Assembly: GCA_017979445.1 (NCBI GenBank)
Contig: CM030711.1
Location: 2,666,001-2,730,000, forward strand
Source of the DNA: Akebia trifoliata
Taxonomy: Eukaryota; Streptophyta; Magnoliopsida; Ranunculales; Lardizabalaceae
Reading direction: 5' to 3'
Length of the DNA stretch: 64,000 nucleotides
Each line of letters begins with the position of its first letter. Positions within the stretch are counted from its first letter, which is position 1. Below the pieces are notes generated by a model, which did no database searches, was not told the origin of the DNA, and worked only from the letters and a program-made list of their open reading frames with translations. Positions 36,163-49,200 of this stretch are shown one piece after another. The translations under genes were made by a program, and so were the position numbers.

Positions 36163-39100
36163 ATGGCGGAGCACTTAGCTTCAATCTTCGGAACTGAGAA
36201 GGATCGGGTCAACTGTCCATTTTACTTCAAGATCGGAGCTTGTAGACATGGAGATCGATGTTCAAGGCTCCATACGCGGCCGAGCATCAGCCCTACACTT
36301 CTTCTCTCTAACATGTATCAGAGACCTGATATGGTTACTCCAGGGATGGATCCTCAAGGAGATGCCATGGATCCACGAAAGATTCAGGAACATTTCGAGG
36401 TTTGATCTGTTAAATAATCAATTTTTAAGTTAGGATTTTTGTGTTCTTTGATTTTCATGACTGTTTCTATTGTTCGATTGAGAATTTTTATTCATGGTGT
36501 TTATATTATTTTTCCACGATTTCGATCCTGTGTGGTTTGGTTGTTTTAGTGATCCTCTATTTTGAAAAAGAATCTCTTTTTGATGTAACATAAAAGGGTA
36601 ATTTCATCATCATAGGAGCTAAACAAAAGCAAATCATGTGTTTTTCATTCGACTGGGTCCGAATCCTGTCTTCTTGTTGTGCGGAAGCACCCAAATACCC
36701 TACGATTCAGACGACGATGAACATACAGACAAGTATGCAAAAGAGAAAGAGCACCAAACCACATAAGATATAAGATGTAGTTGGTTCGGCAAGATTGCCT
36801 ACATCCACTGGTGGCAATGAAACTTTCTTATTGATAAAGTCATGAAAACAATACAAAATTTAGGGTTTTCCAGATATATAGCGTCCTAGGGAGTCCAGCG
36901 CATTTTTTAGTACCAAAAATACCGCTGGCACTCTACGATGAACCCGAGTCCTGCATACCTCCCAGATGTGACCTTAGATTAGGGCTATAAATAACACTTC
37001 TGTCATCAAATTTGTGTTAATGTCTGCTTGCACTATCTCCATTCACGTTCTGTTCTTTTGGGATCTTCCTCGTGCTCTTTTAAAACCCTCAATTTGAATA
37101 ATTTTTCTAACTGGGGATGTAATCGGCTTATTTTGAACATGTCCAAACCATCTTAATCAATTTTTTCTTAGTTTATCGTCTTTTGGAGCTAATCCTACAT
37201 TTTCTTTTAATTGGTAAGGGGTTAGTGGTTAGTAAGATGAAGCTGGGTTCATTTCTACTCTTACATTTATCAGATGGGTTCATTTCTATTTTATCTTTCC
37301 TAGTCCTTCCCCTCACCATCTCAACCATCTTCATATTTTCTATGTTCAATTTATGAACATGATACTTCTTGACCACCCAACATTGAGCTCCATAAAGGAT
37401 AACTGTCTTTCTATTGTCTTATAAAAAATTTCTTCGATTTTGATTGATATGCATCTGTCACTTAGCATAGCACTCAAGAAGCACACCTCCACTTTAACCA
37501 TCCAACTCTTGATTCTTTAGGCAACATCTTCCACACTATCTCCAGCATTCTTTATAACCCTACATGGATGAGCTAAGATTTGAGTTTAGATGTTAATAAG
37601 ATTGGTAGGTTTCCTCCGTTGAATTTGACTGCGGCGTGTCTATTTTGGTCAACATTGTGTCATTGATTATCGGTAGAGTCTATACAAAGTGGAAAAGATC
37701 CATTTCAAAAATTCAGCTTTTGAGGATTTAATGTCTTCATTTATGATGTTTGTGAATGCTATTCATGTTCTGGTAATTAATATAATCTCTTTCTCATTTT
37801 TTATGTGCTGAAGTTATTTTGTTTTTGTGGATTACATGTTTTATTTTGGATCTGCAGGATTTCTATGAAGATCTCTTTGAGGAGCTGGGAAAGTATGGAG
37901 AGCTTGAGAGCCTCAACATTTGTGACAATTTGGCTGACCACATGGTAATTTTCCTTGAATTGCAAAAAAAAAATTCTTCTTCTTTTGTCTCTCTGCTTTA
38001 GTTAGTTTATGAATTAGTTCACTCCTTTATTTGCAGGTGGGCAATGTTTACGTTCAGTTTAGAGAGGAAGAACATGCTGCGGATGCCGTTCGTAATTTGA
38101 CTGGAAGATTTTATGCAGGTTAATTTTCTTCTTCATGTCAGCAATTAGAGGCATGGTTCAAAATCTCATTTTGTTTCATAATGTTTTGTACAAAACATTT
38201 CCTTTTTTTCTAAACCCCGAGGCAAAACATGCTTGAAACCAAAAAAATGTGAAGTTTCAGTAGTTTTCTGGGAAATTAACGAAGAAGGAGAAGGGGGAGA
38301 GAAGAAGGAAGGGAGGAATACATAGATAGGGAGGGAGAGGAACCTGGGTGAGTTCGTCATCTTGCCAGAGCTACATTGCCGCATTCATTGTTTCGTGCCT
38401 TCGGTTTCTTCTTCCTCCTTCTTTTCAGGTTTTATTTTTTGAAAAAAAAAAAAATGGAGGCTGTTTTCATCGAGATGACATGCCCTTGACTTTATTCTTC
38501 TCTGGAAGATTGGGGTTATTTAGATTAAAAAAAACCCTATATTTTTGTAAATATTTGAGAAACCCTGTGTTTTAAAACTGATGATATGCCCCTCGACCAC
38601 ATTCTTCTAAGAAAGACTTCTTTTAAAAGGTTAAATTCATTGTATCAAATGTTTCGGTATTGTCAGTTATTTTCAAAAACTGGAACACTGATTTGAAGCG
38701 AGATTTTAAACCATGATAAGCAGCCGTCTTTTTTGGGTTTCATTATTATAGGTTTGCAATATCCTTGAAACTATTGTGTTTATGTGCTTGTGTTTTTCTT
38801 TTTTCAAATTTCACTGTTTGTGAAGGTAAACTGGGTGATAGTTATTCTGACTGTCTGTCACGTTACATCATCTAACTGTGGGGTGAAAATAAATAATTTC
38901 AGGGCGACCCATTATTGTGGACTTCTCCCCCGTCACGGATTTTCGTGAAGCCACTTGTAGGCAATATGAGGAGAACACATGCAATCGTGGAGGATATTGC
39001 AACTTCATGCATTTGAAAAAGATTAGCAGGTGAAGATTTTTGTGATTTCACATCTTGGGTTCCTATTCTTTATGCTCCATATTGATGCATTTTATTTCAT

Positions 39101-39560
39101 CACTATCAGAGAGTTGAGACGGCAATTGTTTGGGAGGTACCGTCGAAGGCACAGTCGCAGTCGAAGCAGAAGCCCCGTCAGGCATCGCGAGGAGCGGCCA
39201 CATGGTGGTCGTGGTTATGGTAGAAGAAATGATGACAGAGACCACTTTCAGGATAATCGCAGGAGGCCCCGTAGCCGAAGCCCTGGGCGTAGCAGGAGAG
39301 GGGGGAGGAGTAGGAGCCCTGGGGGAAAGAGGAACAGGAGTCCTGTCAGGGAAGGTAGTGCCGAGAGAAGGGCTAGAATTGAGCAGTGGAACAGGGAAAA
39401 GGAACAATCAGACTCTGGAAATAAGGACAATAATAATAATAATAATAGTAACCAGAATGATGATACCAATGGATATGAGCATAATGGAGCGGAGTACCAT
39501 GAACAGCCGCCACAGCAGCAGCAACAAGGGGGAGGAGGAGGAGGAGGCTATGATTACTGA
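36163..39560 (+). CDS. U2AF35: U2 snRNP auxiliary factor small subunit (U2AF35)
   Basis: Nuclear splicing factor that recognises the AG of 3' splice sites as a heterodimer with U2AF65. Five coding exons join in frame: 36163-36399, 37858-37944, 38037-38118, 38903-39029 and 39110-39560, giving 327 aa. The start [20 protein letters not shown] is the conserved family N-terminus. Zinc finger 1 is C18-x8-C27-x5-C33-x3-H37. The U2AF-homology RRM spans roughly residues 45-145 ([28 protein letters not shown]). Zinc finger 2 is C154-x7-C162-x5-C168-x3-H172. The C-terminus is an RS domain ([16 protein letters not shown] repeats), then an Asn run encoded by AAT/AAC repeats, a Gln run and a Gly-rich tail ending YDY. 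A pyrimidine-rich 5' leader precedes the ATG. Introns 1 and 3 carry repeat insertions. Confidence 0.96.
36640..37030. mobile_element. Possible LTR-retrotransposon fragment in U2AF35 intron 1
   Basis: Contains TTGTGCGGAAGCACC and, further on, TTGGTTCGGCAAGATTGCCT then ACATCCACTGG. This resembles a block common in plant Copia LTR regions (GTGGTTCGGC then TGCCTACGTCCAC). No paired LTR, primer-binding site or ORF is visible, so the call is tentative. Confidence 0.4.
37140..37600 (-). mobile_element. LINE reverse-transcriptase fragment (reverse strand) in U2AF35 intron 1
   Basis: The reverse strand encodes pieces of the C-terminal part of a plant LINE reverse transcriptase: [11 protein letters not shown] (about 37510), then in shifted frames [10 protein letters not shown] and [20 protein letters not shown] followed by RTRKDKI. 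The last block matches the familiar GAECW-VKKQH-HKM-EMRMLRW-RTRKDKI pattern. It is frameshifted and contains a stop, and it is far too short to be functional. Confidence 0.65.
38152..38715. mobile_element. TIR element in U2AF35 intron 3
   Basis: Inverted ends CATGGTTCAAAATCTCATTT and the reverse complement of CGAGATTTTAAACCATG bound a 564-bp segment that makes up most of the intron. A related end occurs near 3984. No target duplication could be assigned with certainty, and no ORF. Confidence 0.5.
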
Positions 39561-41100
39561 TCAATGGGTGTTATCTGGTTTGTTCTTGCTCTTCTTAGTT
39601 TGATGCTCTCAGCTTGCTACTTAGAAGAAAAAAGGGTTACAATTTTTCAAAACCACCCATTTAGCAAATATAGCTTACTGCCCATTTTACACTGTGCAGG
39701 TGGTGTGCAGGTTCACAATTCTGTGTGGAATGTAAAACTATTTAAATTTTTTTTTTTTCGTTGTATTTTGCTTCCTTGTCCCAAACCGCCCCCAAATGTG
39801 CCTATCTTGTGTACCTGAGTGCATCGTCAAAACCCGCCTTTACCCTCTTTACCTATTTAAAAACCCCAAGTTTTCTTCTTCTGGCCATCCCATTTCTTTC
39901 CTGATATTTTCTTTTTCCAGCAGATTTTTTTTCTTACTTCTTTATCTGTCCAAAATTTATTGAATTCTATACTTGCACATATACTTCTTGGTAAGAACAC
40001 TCAAAAACTTTCCGCAATTGTTCTGCTTCACAGTTTCTCATTTTCATGCGCCAAACACAAGTTCTCATCATGAGTCAATTATCATTCATACAGTCAAACA
40101 TTATTTCTTGTCTATCATCTTATCAAGATATGTTCTTTCTATTCTTTACTTCCATGCACAAAATCCTTATAGAAAACATCTCAATAACCTGAAAATATAT
40201 ATATACACACACCTAGATGTGTAACCATATATAAATTATATAGTTAAGTGTGATCCTAACACACCCTGAGTTTTCTTCTTTTAGTCATCACTTTGTCCCA
40301 TCATGTTGCGGTTTGCTTCTTGTTCTTCTTTGTTTTTTTCTGCCCAAAAGATTGGAATTTATAATTGCGAAGACTTCTAGGTAATAAGAACACTTCCTAA
40401 ATTTTGTTGTGTCACACTTTTTTATATTCAACACATTAAATGCAATTAGTTTTCTTTATGAGTCAACTATTATTATAGTCTCTATTTTTTCTTGTATATC
40501 ATCTTATCAAGGTACATTCTTTTTATTTTTCACTTCCATGAATAGAATTCTTATAGAAAATATCTCAAAATATATGGAGTACATGGGTATGTAATTGTGT
40601 TTAATTACATAGGCAACCACTGGATAATAAGCTAGTTTTCAAACTTCACCAATGATATTTCCCTTGGAGCATCTATTAACGACCCTTAAAAGAATTAATA
40701 TGTTTCATTCTATATCTAATATAACTATTATAAATGAATATTTTTTAGATAAATCAGAAAAAAATGTATAATTTATTTGAAATAAATTTAAGGTGATAAA
40801 TTCTTTAACTTCTATGTTGCTTTGTGATTGAAGCTATCAAACTGTTCTGCGATCCCTTTTAAGAGTTTTTGACATCCACCCAGGTAATTTTCACAATAGT
40901 TGCCCATAAAAAAAATCAAGACAGTTCATGTAGTCATTATGAGGGTCTTGTATCCTGACTTTTTTGCACATTTATGTATTCGTGCATGTATCTTATGATT
41001 AATTGACCATTCTCTGAAAGAATGTAACCGCTGCACATCAAATAATCAGTACTCCCATGTTTTTTATTTTTTTCACATTTAATATTTTTTTCCAGAAAAG
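39561..41100. repeat. U2AF35 3' flank with a diverged direct duplication
   Basis: After the 3' UTR, two diverged copies of about 400 bp follow each other (about 39850-40225 and 40260-40600). They share GTTTTCTTCTT, TGGTAAGAACACT/AGGTAATAAGAACACT, ATGAGTCAA, TATCATCTTATCAAG and TCCTTATAGAAAA. No ORF of note. Confidence 0.55.
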
Positions 41101-42150
41101 TTGTGATCTTATGTACTTCACGAGTTTTGCAGGTTCAGGTATCCCTGCTTCTCAGGACCGGGCCTAATTTTTATTGCAGCTTACCATGAAATTTGTGTAC
41201 AGGTTATTGCGTGCTTGTCAGCAGAGTGAGTTTACAGGATTTTACAGATTACAGGGTGGTGGAAGTCATCGTGCAAGCTTTCTCAAACCCCGAAAATTTG
41301 TGCTTATGGGCTGTTTCATCTCGTCGGATGGTGCTTCTGTGTTATACATCCTTCTTTATTATTAGAAGAGTGCAGGTTATCTTTATGGGTCCAGAAGGTA
41401 GGTACACAAATCCTCATTTACTTCATCCAACAAATCCGTCTCTCGCACTTTTGAGGAATCATCTTTGTTTTAGATCTCAATGGAGTGAACATTGTTAAGC
41501 ACTTATCACAATACATGAACTATTTAGTGAATATTGTTATGATTTCGGGTTACCTTGGGATTTAATTATACTCCTGTGTGTTTGAGTTTTCATCATATTT
41601 ATTCAGCCATCACCAATGCCAAAATGGAGAGAACTAGTGTTCTTTTACTTATTTTCAATGTCATGCGAGGGCTTATGAATTACTCACCCAATATTGTGGA
41701 CCCACACAAGAAAAATCAGATTATTGATGATTTGAGAATTTTCATGATGAACCAGAGGAAAAGGTCAAGAAAATTCAGGAATATCAGGTCCTTGAATTTA
41801 TGTTGGTCCTAATGGTTCTATAGATTGCCCAAAATGAAAGTACCAGACTGATAGACTCTTGGGATCAGTGACTTATGTTGATTTCTGATCTGTCTCTCAT
41901 GCCATTTGATGAAGTTAAAGTCTAGAGTGTTGGTTTGGTTTTTGCCAGGAGAGTGAGGTTGATCGAAAAATGGTTTCAAATCAGGAAAAGCTCATCAGTA
42001 AATTGATCAATGTTTTGGGAAGTAGAGTTTATTTATTTATTTTATGACTTGTTATATTGGAAAGGGTTTGTAATCTTTCGATGGGTAGTCATTGACCTCC
42101 CCTTCTTACTCTTTTTTAATGGATTATAATCTTTCATAGGGTAAAGAAGC
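41100..42150 (+). other. Unrecognised gene-like stretch
   Basis: Higher-complexity sequence with exon-like pieces. One reads YRVVEVIVQAFSNPENLCLW (about 41255). Another, NIVDPHKKNQIIDDLRIFMM (about 41690), recalls the segment before the Walker A region in plant BCS1/AATP-type AAA ATPases. A third follows a TTGCCAG acceptor at 41949. No Walker motif and no continuous reading frame are present. If genic at all it is a decayed fragment; I cannot name it. Confidence 0.25.
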
Positions 42151-43273
42151 CATGTTATTAGAGAACTGTGCTGAATTTATGCATTAAGAGGTAGGAAATT
42201 CAAAATTAAAATTATATAAAATTTCACTAGAAACTAAAGGTTCCCAAATGAAATAATGCCGACCAACAAAGATGACTGATTGATTCAGCATGTAAGATAT
42301 AATGGATTACAAACCCATTTTGGGTTAATTATGTGTAATAAGAAAATAAAGGGGGAAGGGGGGAACGGCGGGTTGGATGGTGGGATGAGTACGGAAATTT
42401 GAAAGGACAATAAAATTCATGGAAAAGTTTGAAATGATTCCAATTGAAAATAAAGGAAATAATGTAAGTTTGATATTTAAAAATAAGATTGACGACCCAA
42501 TGACCACGAGTGTTTTGGTTGTTAAAGTATCTAAAAGATAATCCCAAGGTCAAATATAACAAGGTATGGAAACAGCTACTCTTAAAGATTGAGCCTTCTT
42601 GATGAAGGTTTACCTTCGGTTGTCATGAAATAAATAGAGGGTGATCTAGGCATCCTCAACGTTTTCATGAATGTTTGAGATAACTCTTATTCTTCCCTAT
42701 AAACTAGTGGAAAAATGACTAAATATCATCTAACCAAAAACCTTCAATTTCTCCCTAAAATCAATCTTCAAATTGTTTTTTAATCTAATCAACCTTACCC
42801 AATCTTTCGAATTGCCCAAGAAAAGTTCGTTTTCTAGGGGTGAAGAAAGCAATTTAAGAAAACTAATTTTCAAACAAAGATTAAAAGTGTTGAAAATAGA
42901 TGACTACCACACTCAAATTTAAAACTAAAAATTCAACGGTAACTCTCTAAATTATATACCATTCACACCAACGACTGGACCATTATAACTTAATTCAAGT
43001 CTCCTCCAAAAACAACATTAACCTGTGTGCTAGAAAGAAACCTGTCCCACAATAGACATAGGAAGGTGGAGTTCATACCAGAAACATAACAATAATGAAA
43101 AATAAGATAATCCAAATCACAATGTTTAAAACAACACTCCAAAAACAAACTTTAGTTTTTTTCTACTCTGCCATAAATATCCCTCTCTACCAAAATCCAA
43201 ATGCATACCACCTCCCCTCGCAAAACACCACCAACTACCAAAATTATGAAGGGAGCTTCTCGCTATGATCCAA
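42151..43273. other. Intergenic, 3' flank of the HD2 gene
   Basis: AT-rich sequence without recognised features. It includes the reverse-strand 3' UTR of the deacetylase next to 43274. Confidence 0.45.
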
Positions 43274-46200
43274 TCATTTTCCATCACTGTGTTTTGCCTT
43301 CGTGTGAGATTGTAAAGCACCATCCGACTTGAATGTCCTATACAGAATGATTGAAAAAGATTGGTGAGTATGTTGGCTAGTCCACAATTCACAATAGCTT
43401 TAAAAATAAATTAAATTAAATTCAACCAAAAAAGAAAAAGGGTGAGATGATAACATACTTGCTACAGGTATTGCAAGAGACCTGACCAGCAGATTTTGGA
43501 GTCTCTGGCTTTGACTTGTCGGTAGCAGGTGTCTTCCCACCCTTCTTTGAAGGGTGAGGAGTTGCTGTATGGGCACCAACCTTCTTGCCATCTAAACATG
43601 CAATTGAATTTATTTATTATCACAGTACAACAAATAATAGACGTTTGAAAACATCACTAGTCCAAGCATGTACATATTGAAGGAATATGTATTCTTATAT
43701 CCCAAATTAATTCAAAATTTAACAGAGAGAAAAAATGAGAGAACCTGTCTTTTGAGGTGTAGTATCTGATTTAGCCTTCTTTGCGGGTGTAGGTGTCTTG
43801 GTAGCAGATCCCGCAGGTCTCTTCTTGCTGGGTTCAGCCTTTGAGGAAAAAGATAAAAAATAACATAAAAGTGAAGGTTGGATTGAGATTTGATTAGAAT
43901 GTAGAGGTTCCACTAAATTTCATAATATTTAACCATGACAAGATCAAGATCAGCAATGAAAGATAAAGAAAGCCTCTATTGGCACCCCAACTTTCATTTA
44001 TTACACCCAGTCACCAAGTCGGAGTACCTGTTTAAAACTGCAAATGGAAAACTTCAAAAACAAAACAAAACAAAAAAAAAAAAAAGAATAAAATGGAAAT
44101 AAAATTGGGAAAAAAATTATGAAAAGAAAATGTATTCATAATGTATAATGCATTAGACATTTATTCCAAGTTTATAATATTTTTTAGGCTTATTGAATAC
44201 CTAAGTTTGATAACATGTTCCCACACATAATTACATATTTTATGATGATAAAAAAAAGTCCCATTAACGTATCTTTTGAGCAAAATAACACTACTGAAAA
44301 AAAAATTATAACATCATACATGATCATCAATCCCTAGATTAAATGAACCACAGCACAAACAACAACAAGGCCACAGAAATTAACAAGACCTGCAAAAAAT
44401 GGATTATTTTTGTTTTTTTTTTTCCAATTTACTTGTTTAAAACGTAAAAGTTGTGCTTAAAACATTGAAATGTGTTTTTTTTTTAAATGAGCATTTTTAC
44501 TGTTTTAATCGTTAGAGATACACGAAACATGTTTTAGATTTTTTCAACAAAAAACAGAGATTTTTGTTACTATGATTACATAAGTATGATAACATGTTCC
44601 CACACATAATTACATATTTTATGATGATAACAAAGAGTCCCATCAATGTATCTTTTGAGCAAAATAACACTATTGAAAAAAAAAATTATAACATCACACA
44701 TTATCATCATACCCTAGATTAAACAATGAACCACAGCACAAACAACAAGAAGGCCACAGAAATTAACCAGACCTGCAAAAAATGGATTATTTTTGTTTTT
44801 TTCAATTTACTTGTTTAAAACATAAAAGTTGTGTTTAAAACATTGAAATGTGTATTTTTTATTTTTTTAAATGAGCATTTTTACTGTTTTAATCGTTAGA
44901 GATACACGAAACATGTTTTAGATTTTTTCAACAAAAAAACAGAGATTTTTGTTACTATGATTACACCCCAATTTCTTAAAGTATTTATCACCCCCCCCCC
45001 CCAAAACAATTAAAGATTAAAACACACTTTTCAAACATTACCAAGGTTTGGCTCGAATTATGGTCTCAACATTATCACACTTGTTCAAACAATTTCAGTA
45101 GTTGTTTACAATTATGATTAGGCTCATATAAAACCCCAAACCCAAAAAATAGAAATCTAGCCAAAAAATAAATGGAGAACAAGCTTCTATTGGTACTCCA
45201 ACTTTTACTTATTCTCAACCATTCACTTATGTTCTTTATTTTTAATTGGAGTGTAATATCTCAAAATTGGGGTGCCAATAGCAGCTCTCAAAATTAAACA
45301 GGGAAAAATAGTCTTTCAATACCTTCTTAGGTGTAGCTTCATCATCCTCATCCGAGCTTCCATCCTCCTCAGAGATATCATCATCACTTTCATCCCCAAT
45401 ATCAAGCATGTCCTAATGCAACAACACGACATGCAGTGCCATTTTTTATAATCAAGTAAAGTGTTGATAGTCATGAAGAGATCATATAAACAGATGGATA
45501 AAGATGACTGCAAAATACAAGGCACATGAAACAACTTGGGGTGGTGGGGGAGGATTATGACCCACAACTTGCAGACAAGCTAGAACAGATGGATTAAAAT
45601 AGGTGTCCAACACAGCAAATTCTTAGAAAGTGGATCTATTTTTCACGGATTACAAGAACATTAGTCCTGCAAGTGTAGATATATTTCTCCAAGGAAGATT
45701 CAACAAAAACATTTACTCTTACCATATATTATATCAATTAAAAGAATTAAGGTGTTTACTATTTCATAATAAATTTGACTATGAGTTAAAATACCTCGTC
45801 ATCAGATTCATCATCATCTTCATCATCACTTTCGTCATCCTGATCCTCTTCCTTGGGTTTAACCTCCTTTTTTGGTTCCACAATTTTCACCTTTGGCTTT
45901 GCAGCCGAAGAATCGGGCTTGGAAGCATTAACCTTCTCTATAGTGGCTTTTGCCTGTTTTTCTTTTGGCTCAGATTTTCCTGGTCAGAGATGTAAAAAAC
46001 AGATTAGTGTATAAATAACTTCAATACAACGACAAACATGTGAATCTAACAAGAAATAGCTATGTCCAACCATTCTCCTTAATATCAATTGGAAATTCCT
46101 CTCCCGAATCAGAATCAAAATCTGGAAATTCATACAAAAAATAAACAAGTCAAAAATATATTTTTTTTTAAATTGGGGAAAAACAAATTCTATAAGGCCA

Positions 46201-49200
46201 CATTTATTCAAGACTTACCACTAAAATCATCAGCAGTGATTCAAGACACCATAGAATTAAGGAAATTAAAAATAAGAAAACAATATCTACTGCAGAGACC
46301 AATAAATGATCGTGGTGAACAAAATGATACAGCGAGAGACCAAAAATAAAGAAGTAAATGAAATAATGATGGAACGATCTAAAGGATATTCGTCCGATAG
46401 GACAGATGTGTAACCGCAGAAGTACACGCTCCCATTTTTAAAGTTGTGTGAGAGTTCAAATTCTTTCTCAAATACCAAATCGTAAGATATGTGAGTGCAC
46501 TTGTCGGGGGAGAGTGTTCCAATAACAATCTTTTGACCACCAATCTTCACATAGAGAGGAATTGAATCATTTGCTTTGTCCTTCTTTACCTCACCAAGTG
46601 ATGCCTACATAATAATGACAATTAGAACATTTTCCCACAGAACATGAATTTATTAAACGCCACAAATATCATATTGATCATCAGAAAAATACACACACAC
46701 ACACACATCCATATATATATAGACCTTTGATGACTAACCTGTGAAAGATGCAAAATTTTATCTTCACCAGGTTCAACTTTAAGGGGCTCTCCAGCTTTGA
46801 CTTCAACACCTATGTGCAATCAAAAAGATATCAAACTTCATCCCACACAAAATTTTGTACAGAGAATATTTTATGAAGATGATGATGATGCTAGTCAAAA
46901 CACTCTCATGATACAACACTCAAAAGGTGGGAATCACAACATAGTTACATCAACCATAAATAATGTGTACATACATACATATCTGTGTGTGTGTGTTAGT
47001 TCTCAGTTGTAAGACAAATGATGCACATTTGAAGTAATAAATATTTGTTTTAACCATACCACGATAAAGGGGAAAACGTAATTTTGACTAATCAAGCATG
47101 CCAAATGCCAACTGGGTTTTACACATCTTCCACACAGAAAATCACTTTCTATTGAACAATCGCCACATATAGGGCAAAGATACTAAAAATGTGATTTCTT
47201 AATATTCTTTAATCTTTTATATCATAATGAACCACATCATTTCAGACTGTATAAGGCTCATTCTACATACTTAACATATTAATTATATTATGCATGCCAG
47301 TATACAAATGGTTAAATGTAATCATAGTTCTACTGAGATTTGGTCCAATGTAAACTCAACATATACAGTTTGAAGGGGGGGGGGAAAGTCCTAAGATATT
47401 TCAAACTTGATAATTAACAATAAAAGAGGATTTCAAAAAATATTAAGCTTATGTTATGCCACTACTAAAAGTCTAATAAATTCAACTATTGAGCATAATT
47501 GGAAAAAGAGGGGGGGTGTGGACAAGAGGACATCTCCAAATGAGATCCTCTTATGAAAATAAAAAAGGAAAAAAATAAAAGAATTTGATTTTATACCACT
47601 CCACTCCAACAAAACATAGAATTGGTTCAGCATCTGAAAGACTTTGATCTAATTTACAGGGCTGGATGGGTGCCCAACCCTAGCCTCTAATGGTAGTGAA
47701 ATATTTCCATAGAATTTGAACCATATCACAGAAAAATATGTTCATTGAAGTGCTGCAAATGTGATGATACCATAAAGGGGAGGGGGTAGAGAGAAGAACA
47801 GGAACCATGCATGCAATAATTATAATGGTAATGTCAGATACGAATTTGGTCACCCGACCAACTCATCATTTTTTTCTCATCCCCCATTGTTTCTCTCTCA
47901 ATACTGCTATTCAATTTAAGGTATGAACCATGAACAAGAAGAGTTTATACCGGCGTTTGAAGAGTACGTCACAAGGTGTGCCCTAAGAATGATGCTCACT
48001 AAAAATTGCCCCAAGACGCAACGAAGACTCATAAAACATCTGAGGCATAAGCTTAAGTCCAACAAGCACCCAAAAGGCCCATACACCTTTTGGCCCAGTA
48101 GTATGCCTCGTGCATTAAATTTTCTAATGTTTTTTTAAATAATGCATTAACTATTTTTTTTTCTTCCACTCTTTGCTCTTTTTCTTTGTTGCCACTAGGG
48201 CTGTCAATAGATTAGATTCGGATTGGTATTAAATTGGTAACAATCCAATCAAACCAATCGGATCTGTCATTTTGAGATTTGGACCGAACCCAATATAATG
48301 TGTTGTTTCAGATCTACTCAATCCAATCCAAAAAAAATATTAATATTTCTGTATCAATCCTAATCCATATTAATAAATATAACTCATTTATATATTTTCA
48401 AATACATTATCCAATCTAGTCCCTACACAGTTGATCCAAAACCAATCAGACCCTCGTCAAAGCCCAAATCCCCTCCTAGAGTAATCGGATAGAAACGGAT
48501 TGTGTCTAAGCCAATCCAGTTGCTACAACATAGTAAAGCATTTAGAAACAAATATGAATACAAAATAATATACATAGAAATAAATAAATGAATTGATTGG
48601 ATTCATAAAATAAATTCTCGTAGTTCTTAGTATATGCAAACAAAGCAATTGCAGTACAATAATTAGTGATATTCTTACAATAAATATAAAATAGTTATTT
48701 AGCGATCCATAAATTATTCAAGGGTAGCATTCGGCAGCCAAAACTTAGGGAGCTAAAGTTTTGCCCTATATGGCTAAAAGTTTTGGAATGAGCCGATATT
48801 TTTAATCCTCAATTGTGCGGAAAAATCAGCTCATTTCGAAACAACTAGCACCATCAAAAGTGGCTTACAAATTATCACTAGAAATTGACGGTCCATTATT
48901 CTTCAACTTGTAGATTAGGGCGACTGGGCTGATTTTTTGTGAGGATGATCTTCCCACCATAGAGATCACCCTAAAAGACTCAGCTTATTACAAAACTTCT
49001 AGCCCATATATGACAAAACACTTTGGCTATCTTACTGGCTCTTGATACCAACCCATTATTCAAATAAATAAAATATTACATTTTTAGCAGAAATATAAAA
49101 TAATAATATTTTATATTGCTATTAATGCAGCGGATTAAAACTCTGAATTTGATTATATGAATTTGAAATTGAAAAATATGTGGTAGTTTTGAAATTCAAA

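Noticed and set aside
39063..39603. Several long open frames on both strands over U2AF35 exon 5
   Set aside because: Shadows of the RS/Gly-rich coding exon. The true frame is fixed by the splice sites and the family sequence.
43126..43392. Independent 88-codon reverse-strand ORF
   Set aside because: It overlaps the last HD2 exon in a different frame. The family C2H2 finger (ALQSHTKAKH) is in the other frame and joins correctly to exon 9.
44990..45002. C homopolymer run as a regulatory or quadruplex site
   Set aside because: A simple homopolymer inside a MITE remnant, without spaced G/C tracts; probably slippage.
46390..46604. A GT-AG alternative for HD2 intron 3 (donors at GCG|GTTACA or GATC|GTTCC)
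   Set aside because: Neither finds an AG acceptor that reaches the DDFS exon in frame, since TGA lies just upstream in that frame. The AT-AC reading matches all three U12 signals.
47374..47386. G homopolymer in HD2 intron 1
   Set aside because: A single run with no repeated G tracts nearby to form a quadruplex.
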